Origin: an uncultured Alsobacter sp.
GTDB lineage: Bacteria; Pseudomonadota; Alphaproteobacteria; Rhizobiales; Beijerinckiaceae
Direction: 5' to 3'
Assembly (NCBI RefSeq): GCF_945952055.1
Contig: NZ_CAMFHB010000006.1
Span: 141,152 to 205,151 of the forward strand
DNA length: 64,000 bases
Shown here: positions 57,374-64,000 of the stretch, in pieces
How positions within the stretch are numbered: the first letter of the stretch is position 1
How the letters are laid out: the number at the start of each line of letters is the position of its first letter
The notes under the pieces: model-generated
What the model saw: the letters and a program-made list of their open reading frames with translations, nothing else
What the model was told of the DNA's origin: nothing
The model's database searches: none
Position numbers and translations under genes: made by a program

Positions 57374-58354
57374 TCATCCCTTCGGTCGCGGCCAGGGCGT
57401 CTCGGCCACCGGCGTGATCGGCCCCTTGCCGGAAAACCACGAGACGATGTTGTCCACGACGAGCTGTCCCATCAAGCGCCGCGTGTGCTGCGAGCCCGAT
57501 CCGACGTGAGGAAGAAGGACGATGTGCTCCATCGCCAACAGTTCCTCCGGCACCTTTGGTTCATTTTCGAACACATCGAGGCCCGCCGAGGCGATCGTGC
57601 GGTCCTTCAGCGCCCGGATGAGGGCCGGTTCGTCCACCACGCTGCCCCGCCCGATGTTGATCAGGATGCCCTGGGGACCGAGCGCCCGCAGCACCTCGGC
57701 GTCGATGATGTGGAAGGTGTCCGGCCCGCCGGGGGCGACGCTGATCAGGATGTCGACGTCGCGCGCCATCTCCACGAGGTTCGCGTAGTAGCGGTAGGGC
57801 ACGCCCTTCTGCTCCGACCGGCCATGATAGGCGATCGTGAGGCCGAACGCCTCGCAGCGCTTGGCGATCGCCTTGCCGATCCGGCCGAGGGCGAGGATGC
57901 CCACGCTGCGCCCGCGCAGCGTGTGGGCGGTGAGCGGGAAGGGGCCCTTGCCGACCCACTGGCCGGCGCGCAGCCAGCGCTCGGCGGCCGAGAGCTCGCG
58001 CACCGTCATGAGGAGGAGGCCGAGCGCGGTGTCCGCGACCTCCTCGGTCAGCACGTCGGGGGTGTTGGTGACGAGGATGCCGTTCGGTCCGGCCCAGGCC
58101 GCATCCACCGAATCGTAGCCCACGCCGAAATTGGCGACGATCTCCAGCTTGGGCAGGCGACGCATGAACGCGTCGTCCATCTTGGCGTGGCCGCCGGTCG
58201 CGACGGCGCGAATCCGCGGGCCGACCGCCGCCATGAAGGCGTCCCGGTCCTGCGCGGCCGGAAGCCGGTGCAGCGTGAAGGTGGCCTCGAGCTGCTCCAT
58301 GATCAGGGGCATCATCGTGCCGGTGGCGAGGACCTCGATGGTTTTCAACGTCAT
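57374..58354 (-). CDS. D-isomer-specific 2-hydroxyacid dehydrogenase (GhrB/hydroxypyruvate-reductase-like)
   Basis: 326 aa. The cofactor loop is GLGRIG-like (LALGRIGKAIA), and the catalytic Arg (NIGRGSVVDE), Glu (FENEPKVPEEL) and His (LPHVGSGSQHTRR) are present. It reduces a 2-keto acid such as glyoxylate or hydroxypyruvate, or works in reverse on a hydroxy acid. Divergent from the sugar importer operon and 4 bp after the start of the Inh-domain gene, so it is first of that pair. Confidence 0.9.
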   Translation of the reverse strand: MTLKTIEVLATGTMMPLIMEQLEATFTLHRLPAAQDRDAFMAAVGPRIRAVATGGHAKMDDAFMRRLPKLEIVANFGVGYDSVDAAWAGPNGILVTNTPDVLTEEVADTALGLLLMTVRELSAAERWLRAGQWVGKGPFPLTAHTLRGRSVGILALGRIGKAIAKRCEAFGLTIAYHGRSEQKGVPYRYYANLVEMARDVDILISVAPGGPDTFHIIDAEVLRALGPQGILINIGRGSVVDEPALIRALKDRTIASAGLDVFENEPKVPEELLAMEHIVLLPHVGSGSQHTRRLMGQLVVDNIVSWFSGKGPITPVAETPWPRPKG

Positions 58355-58573
58355 TCTCCCGCGATGGCAGCGCCAGCCGGGCGCAACCTTGTCGTCTCTT
58401 TAAATCGTTTGAGGCCGAACTGCTTCAGCTTTTGCAATCCGCCATGGCCGTGCCATGATGCCGTCGGCCGCGGTGGGGGACAAGCCGGTCGGCCGTCTCC
58501 CGCCCCTGCCGTCGTCCAACACACGCCCGACCGAAACGTGGCAAGGCCCGTGGCGGGCGCAAGGAGGGAACGC

Positions 58574-59629
<1,056 letters not shown>

Positions 59630-59638
59630 TTCGCGAAC

Positions 59639-59661
59639 GGACCCCGGACGTTCCGGGGTCC
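59639..59661 (+). terminator. Hairpin between ATPase and binding-protein genes
   Basis: A 9 bp perfect stem (GGACCCCGG / CCGGGGTCC) with a 5 nt loop lies 10 bp after the ATPase stop. No T-run follows, so it is more likely an mRNA-stability or processing site than a strict terminator. Confidence 0.5.
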
Positions 59662-59728
59662 ACTCCACTGCCGGCCGGACCTCGATGTGCGGCCGTTCAA
59701 ATCGTCATCAAAGGGAAGGAAAAATTTT

Positions 59729-61036
59729 ATGTCGCATTTCAACCGTCGTTCCGTCCTCAAGGGCGGCGCCACGCTGGGCGCCCTGAGCGCCACGGGCCTG
59801 CTCGACTTCGCCAAGGCCTGGGCCCAGTCCCTGCCGTACAAGCCGGAAGCGAACGCCACCATCAACCTGCTGCGCTGGAAGCGCTTCGTGGAGGCCGAGG
59901 ACGCGCAGTTCCTCAAGATCGTCGAGGCCTTCACCAAGGCCACCGGCGTGAAGGTGAACGTCTCCAACGAATCCTTCGACGACATCCAGCCCAAGGCGTC
60001 CGTCGCCGCCAACACGGGCACCGGCCCGGACATGGTGTGGGGCCTTCATTCCCTGCCGCACCTCTTCCCGGACAAGTGCCTCGACGTGACCGACCTCGCC
60101 GACTACCTCGGCAAGAAGCACGGCGGGTGGGTGCCCGCCGCGGTGGCCACGGGCACCAGCAAGGGCAAGTGGATCGCCATCCCGGTCGCCTTCAACGGCG
60201 GCTACATCAACTACCGCGTCGCGGCGGTGCAGAAGGCCGGCTTCAAGGGCGTGCCCGGCGATACGGCCGGCTTCCTCGAGCTCTGCAAGGCCCTGCAGAA
60301 GAACAACACCCCGGCCGGCTTCGCGCTCGGCCACGCCTCGGGTGACGGCAACGGCTGGATCCACTGGCTGCTGTGGTCGCACGGCGCCTACCTGATCGAC
60401 AAGAACGAGAAGGTCATCATCAACTCGCCGGAGACGATCGCCGCGCTCGAGTACGGCAAGAAGCTCTACGAGACCTTCATCCCCGGCACGGCGTCGTGGA
60501 ACGACTCGTCCAACAACAAGGCGTTCCTGGCGGGCGAGCTCTACCTGACCGCCAACGGCATCTCGATCTACGCCGCCGCCAAGGCGCAGGGCATGAAGGC
60601 CATCGCCGACGACATGGATCACGCGGCGTGGCCGGTGGGCCCGGTGGGCAAGCCGCAGGAACTGCAGCTCTGCTTCCCGATGCTGACCTTCAAGTTCACC
60701 AAGGCGCCGAACGCCTGCAAGGCCTTCACGGCCTTCCTGCTGGAGGCGGACAACTACAACCCGTGGCTCGAGGCCGCCGCCGGCTACCTCACCCAGCCGC
60801 TCAACGCCTTCGACAACAACCCGGTCTGGACGAAGGACCCGAAGAACACCGTGTTCCGCGACGCCGGCAAGCGCACGCTGCCGGCCAGCGGCATCGGCCC
60901 GGTGACCGAGAAGGCCGCGGCGGCGATCTCGGACTTCATCGTGGTCGACATGGTGGCCAACTACTGCACCGGCCGCGAGGACGCCAAGGGCGCCGTCGCG
61001 ATCGCCGAGCGCCAGGCGAAGCGTCTGTTCCGCTGA
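59729..61036 (+). CDS. Sugar ABC importer substrate-binding protein, Tat-exported
   Basis: 435 aa from ATG 59729, where an AAGGGAAGGA site lies upstream. A Tat signal (FNRRSVLKGGATLGALSATGLLDFAKAWAQ) precedes a family 1 solute-binding fold (INLLRWKRFVEAEDAQFLKIVEAFTKATGVKV). It is fused to nothing and lacks a lipobox. It binds a sugar, polyol or sugar acid for the importer; the LtnD gene downstream suggests the last. Confidence 0.92.
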   Translation: MSHFNRRSVLKGGATLGALSATGLLDFAKAWAQSLPYKPEANATINLLRWKRFVEAEDAQFLKIVEAFTKATGVKVNVSNESFDDIQPKASVAANTGTGPDMVWGLHSLPHLFPDKCLDVTDLADYLGKKHGGWVPAAVATGTSKGKWIAIPVAFNGGYINYRVAAVQKAGFKGVPGDTAGFLELCKALQKNNTPAGFALGHASGDGNGWIHWLLWSHGAYLIDKNEKVIINSPETIAALEYGKKLYETFIPGTASWNDSSNNKAFLAGELYLTANGISIYAAAKAQGMKAIADDMDHAAWPVGPVGKPQELQLCFPMLTFKFTKAPNACKAFTAFLLEADNYNPWLEAAAGYLTQPLNAFDNNPVWTKDPKNTVFRDAGKRTLPASGIGPVTEKAAAAISDFIVVDMVANYCTGREDAKGAVAIAERQAKRLFR

Positions 61037-61043
61037 TGGCCAG

Positions 61044-61073
61044 GGACGGCTGCGGCGCCCGCCGCGGCCGTCC
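61044..61073 (+). terminator. Hairpin after the binding-protein gene
   Basis: GGACGGC…GCCGTCC arms with an internal CGGC/GCCG stem are followed by TTCT, 7 bp after the stop. It parallels the terminator after the first operon's binding-protein gene and may give the same excess of binding protein. Confidence 0.65.
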
Positions 61074-61134
61074 TTCTCCGACATGCCGGCGCGCGGGATG
61101 AGCCCCGCGCCGTTTTTCTGCCGGGGAGTTTTCG

Positions 61135-62103
61135 ATGACAGACATGGCCGGCCGCATGGCTGCGGCGCGGCGACAGACCGGTTTTTACGACCGGCTGCGC
61201 GTCAACAAGAATTGGCAGGGCCTGTGGTTCATGGCCCCCGCCGCCGTCATCCTCCTGCTCTTCCTGGCCTATCCGCTGGGCAAGGGGGTGTGGCTGTCGT
61301 TCACCGACGCCAAGATCGGGCGGTCGGGCGAGTTCATCGGGCTCGAGAACTACGAGTGGCTCGGCTGGCCCTGGTGGAGCGACAAGGACGGCGTGTTCTG
61401 GCTCTCCGTGTTCAACACGATCGTCTACACCGTCGTCGCGTCGGCGGTGAAGTTCGCGGTGGGGCTCTACCTCGCGCTGCTCCTCAACGAGAAGATCCCG
61501 TTCAAGGCGCTGGTGCGCTCGGTCGTGCTGATCCCGTTCGTGGTGCCGACGGTGCTCTCGGCCATCGCGTTCTGGTGGATCTACGACAGCCAGTTCTCGA
61601 TCATCTCCTGGTCGCTGAAGAATCTCGGCCTCATCGACCAGAACATCAACTTCCTGGGCGACCCCAACAACGCGCGGATGTCGCTGATCTTCGCCAACAT
61701 CTGGCGAGGGGTGCCCTTCATCGCCATCACGCTGCTCGCCGGCCTGCAGACCGTGTCGCCCTCGCTCTACGAGGCCGCGACGCTGGACGGGGCGACCAAG
61801 TGGCAGATCTTCCGCAACATCACCTTCCCGCTGCTGACGCCGATCATCGCGGTGGTGATGACCTTCTCGGTGCTCTTCACCTTCACCGACTTCCAGCTCG
61901 TCTGGGCGCTGACCCGTGGCGGCCCGGTGAATGCGACGCACCTGATGGCGACGCTCTCCTACCAGCGCGCGATCCTGGCCGGAAATCTCGGCGAGGGGGC
62001 GGCCATCGCCACCGCGATGGTGCCGTTCCTGCTGCTGGCGATCATGGTGTCGTGGTTCGGCCTGCAGCGGCGGCAGTGGCAGCAGGGAGGCAACGATGAC
62101 TGA
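61135..62103 (+). CDS. Sugar ABC importer permease 1 (UgpA/MalF-like)
   Basis: 322 aa with six membrane segments and a basic N-terminus. The EAA loop reads EAATLDGATKWQIFRNITFPLLTP. The second permease begins inside its last codons, an 8-base overlap. Confidence 0.94.
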   Translation: MTDMAGRMAAARRQTGFYDRLRVNKNWQGLWFMAPAAVILLLFLAYPLGKGVWLSFTDAKIGRSGEFIGLENYEWLGWPWWSDKDGVFWLSVFNTIVYTVVASAVKFAVGLYLALLLNEKIPFKALVRSVVLIPFVVPTVLSAIAFWWIYDSQFSIISWSLKNLGLIDQNINFLGDPNNARMSLIFANIWRGVPFIAITLLAGLQTVSPSLYEAATLDGATKWQIFRNITFPLLTPIIAVVMTFSVLFTFTDFQLVWALTRGGPVNATHLMATLSYQRAILAGNLGEGAAIATAMVPFLLLAIMVSWFGLQRRQWQQGGNDD

Positions 62104-62995
62104 CCAGGCGGCGTCTTCCCGCGCGGCGCTCACCGATACGTCGGAGGGCATGAACTACCTCGACACGCTGCCGCGCCGGCTCGTGTCGGTCTACCTGCCG
62201 CTCTTCGTCATCATGATCGTGCTGATCTTCCCGTTCTACTGGATGGTGCTGACGGCCATCAAGCCGGACGAGCAGCTCATCGACCTCGACAACCACAACC
62301 CGTTCTGGGTCGTCACGCCGACGCTCAAGCACATCAACAAGCTCCTGTTCGAGAGCAACTATCCGCTCTGGCTGTGGAACACGATGTACGTGTCCGTGGC
62401 GGCGACGATCCTGTCGCTGATCGCCAGCGTGATGGCGGCCTACGCCATCGTGCGCATCCGCTACAGGGGGGCGCAGTGGGTGGGGGCGTCGATCTTTCTC
62501 GCCTATCTCGTGCCGCCGTCCATCCTGTTCATTCCGCTGGCCACCATCATCCAGGCCTACGGACTGTTCGACAGCCCGCTGTCGCTGATCCTGGTCTACC
62601 CGACGATCCTGATCCCGTTCTCCACCTGGCTGCTGATGGGGTACTTCAAGACCATCCCCTACGAGCTGGAGGAGTGCGCGCTGATCGACGGGGCGTCGCG
62701 CTTCCAGATCCTCACCAAGATCATCCTGCCGCTCGCAGTGCCGGGGCTGATCTCGGCGTCGATCTTCTCGCTCACGCTGTGCTGGAACGAGTTCATCTAC
62801 GCGCTGACCTTCCTGTCCTCGACGCAGAACAAGACGGTGCCGGTGGCGATCGTCAGCGAATTCGTGGATGGTGACATCTATCGCTGGGGATCGCTGATGG
62901 CCGGCGCGCTCGTGGGCTCGCTGCCGCTGGTGATCCTCTACTCGTTCTTCGTCGAGCACTACGTGTCGGCCATGACCGGCGCCGTGAAGGAGTGA
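62096..62995 (+). CDS. Sugar ABC importer permease 2 (UgpE/MalG-like)
   Basis: 299 aa, six membrane segments, EAA loop EECALIDGASRFQILTKIILPLAVPG. It completes the importer and is followed 4 bp later by the dehydrogenase gene, so sugar-acid uptake and first oxidation appear to be cotranslated. Confidence 0.94.
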   Translation: MTDQAASSRAALTDTSEGMNYLDTLPRRLVSVYLPLFVIMIVLIFPFYWMVLTAIKPDEQLIDLDNHNPFWVVTPTLKHINKLLFESNYPLWLWNTMYVSVAATILSLIASVMAAYAIVRIRYRGAQWVGASIFLAYLVPPSILFIPLATIIQAYGLFDSPLSLILVYPTILIPFSTWLLMGYFKTIPYELEECALIDGASRFQILTKIILPLAVPGLISASIFSLTLCWNEFIYALTFLSSTQNKTVPVAIVSEFVDGDIYRWGSLMAGALVGSLPLVILYSFFVEHYVSAMTGAVKE

Positions 62996-62999
62996 TGGC

Positions 63000-63887
63000 A
63001 TGAGCACGACCGTCGGTTTCGTGGGCCTCGGCGCCATGGGTTTCCCCATGGCGGTCAACCTGGTCCGGCGGCAGTTCCGGGTGCGCGGTTTCGACATGCG
63101 CCGCGAAGCCTGCGAGGCGCTGGCGGCGGAGGGCGGGACCGCCGCGACGAGCGCCGCGGACGCGGCGAAGGGCGCCGAGGTCCTGGTGCTCATGGTCGTC
63201 AACGCCGCCCAGGCGGAGAGCGTGCTGTTCGACGCGGGCGCGTGCGAGGCCATGGCGGAGGGCGGCCGCATCGTGCTGATGGCGACCTGCCCGCCCAGCG
63301 TGGTGGCCGCGCTCGCCAAGCGCGTGGCGGCGACCGGGCGGGTTCTGATCGATGCCCCGGTCTCCGGTGGCGTCGTCGGGGCGACGAAGGCGACGCTCAC
63401 CATCATGGTCGGCACGCCGACGGCCGTCCTCGAAACGGTGAAGCCGGTTCTCGACGCGCTGGGCGACAAGGTCTTCCATGTCGGCCAGGAGCCCGGCCAG
63501 GGCGCGGCCGTGAAGACCGTGAACCAGCTGCTGTGCGGCGTTCACATCGCCGCGGCGGCCGAAGGGCTGGTGCTGGCGGAGAAGGCCGGCGTGGACCCGG
63601 CGCTGGCGCTGAAGATCCTGCAGGGGTCGGCGGCGGGCAGCTGGATGCTGAACGACCGCGGGCCGCGCATGCTGGAGGACGAGCCGCGCGTCACCAGCGC
63701 GGTCGACATCTTCGTCAAGGACCTGGGGATCGTTCTGGATGCCGGCCGCGCCGGCAAGGTGGCGACGCCGCTGGCCGCGCTGGCCCACCAGATGTTCCTG
63801 TCCGCCTCGGCCCAGGGGCTGGGCACCCAGGACGACAGCCAGGTGATCGAGGCCTACCGGTCGCTGGCCGGGCTGATGGGCGAGTGA
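63000..63887 (+). CDS. ltnD: L-threonate dehydrogenase-like (LtnD), 3-hydroxyisobutyrate dehydrogenase superfamily
   Basis: 295 aa. The cofactor loop GFVGLGAMG is at the N-terminus, with APVSGGVVGA and catalytic Lys172 (GAAVKTVNQLL). The text CPPSVVAALAKRVAATGRVLIDAPVSGG is close to LtnD, which oxidises L-threonate to 2-oxo-L-threonate. Adjacent importer and the denD-like gene fit a four-carbon sugar-acid pathway. The kinase and aldolase-type enzymes would lie past the window edge. Confidence 0.86.
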   Translation: MSTTVGFVGLGAMGFPMAVNLVRRQFRVRGFDMRREACEALAAEGGTAATSAADAAKGAEVLVLMVVNAAQAESVLFDAGACEAMAEGGRIVLMATCPPSVVAALAKRVAATGRVLIDAPVSGGVVGATKATLTIMVGTPTAVLETVKPVLDALGDKVFHVGQEPGQGAAVKTVNQLLCGVHIAAAAEGLVLAEKAGVDPALALKILQGSAAGSWMLNDRGPRMLEDEPRVTSAVDIFVKDLGIVLDAGRAGKVATPLAALAHQMFLSASAQGLGTQDDSQVIEAYRSLAGLMGE

Positions 63888-63902
63888 GCCGCTGAAGGGT
63901 TC

Positions 63903-63948
63903 TACGTCCTTCGACACGCCACCTGCGGCGGCTGCTCAGGATGAGGAC
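63903..63948. repeat. REP-like repeat family B, single unit
   Basis: Unit tacgtccttcgacacgccacc…ggctgctcaggatgagga lies just after ltnD. A paired inverse unit, if present, would be past the edge of the window. Confidence 0.8.
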
Positions 63949-64000
63949 CTTTGCGCGAAGACACTGCGAGTGATGTGGCTCAGCGATTGGTGCGTGTTCA

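Overview
The window is GC-rich, densely coded alphaproteobacterial chromosome. Tat-exported binding proteins, many ABC and TRAP importers, a fused PcaL, a group IV ornithine decarboxylase behind a long leader and dense intergenic palindromes all fit the order Hyphomicrobiales (Rhizobiales), for example a Bosea-, Phreatobacter- or Methylobacterium-like soil or water bacterium. That placement is inference from gene content and repeat style; the genus cannot be fixed from sequence alone. No rRNA, tRNA, CRISPR array, prophage or complete insertion sequence was seen.

Layout. 0-2.2 kb: the end of a two-component operon (response regulator cut by the window edge, preceded by a secreted Gly/Asn-repeat protein with a PepSY-like tail) and a Crp/Fnr regulator. 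2.5-12.4 kb: a catabolic island for a nitrogenous, probably cyclic-amide compound. A GntR regulator and an aldo/keto reductase-RidA fusion face a spermidine/putrescine-type ABC importer, a hydantoin-racemase-like enzyme, a two-domain GNAT protein and a D-hydantoinase/dihydropyrimidinase. 12.5-18.2 kb: GNAT protein, ornithine decarboxylase with its own sigma70-like promoter and about 440 nt leader, periplasmic glucan protein OpgG, a hypothetical gene and a PuuE-type deacetylase. 18.5-21.3 kb: a GNAT/C39-peptidase fusion beside a RimK-like ATP-grasp ligase, a candidate amide-bond-forming system. 21.5-30.3 kb: DUF533 protein, KDPG aldolase, RND pump with its adaptor, a YihY membrane protein and a run of very small genes. 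30.3-34.2 kb: a partial beta-ketoadipate operon (pcaF, pcaB, fused pcaDC). 34.3-37.6 kb: Phd/VapC toxin-antitoxin, KdsD and an outer-membrane barrel.

38-46.4 kb: an IclR-controlled divergent locus. One arm is IclR, thiolase, acyl-CoA ligase and a tandem PPC/DUF296 protein in overlapping frames; the other is a TRAP importer and an SDR. It looks like uptake, CoA activation and thiolytic cleavage of an organic acid. 46.6-50.3 kb: a permease split into two half-genes, a small Gly-rich protein, a periplasmic unknown and an aminotransferase. 50.4-63.9 kb: sugar-acid catabolism. An IlvD/Edd dehydratase with an extra Lys/Ala/Pro-rich tail, two GNAT proteins, an SDR, BrnT/BrnA, a DenD-like erythronate dehydrogenase, a hydroxyacid dehydrogenase, a complete sugar-type ABC importer and an LtnD-like threonate dehydrogenase.

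At least three families of palindromic intergenic repeats lie between the transcription units: an 88 bp family in three copies, a REP-like family mostly in inverted pairs, and one further inverted repeat. One member of the first family appears to have inserted into a member of the second.
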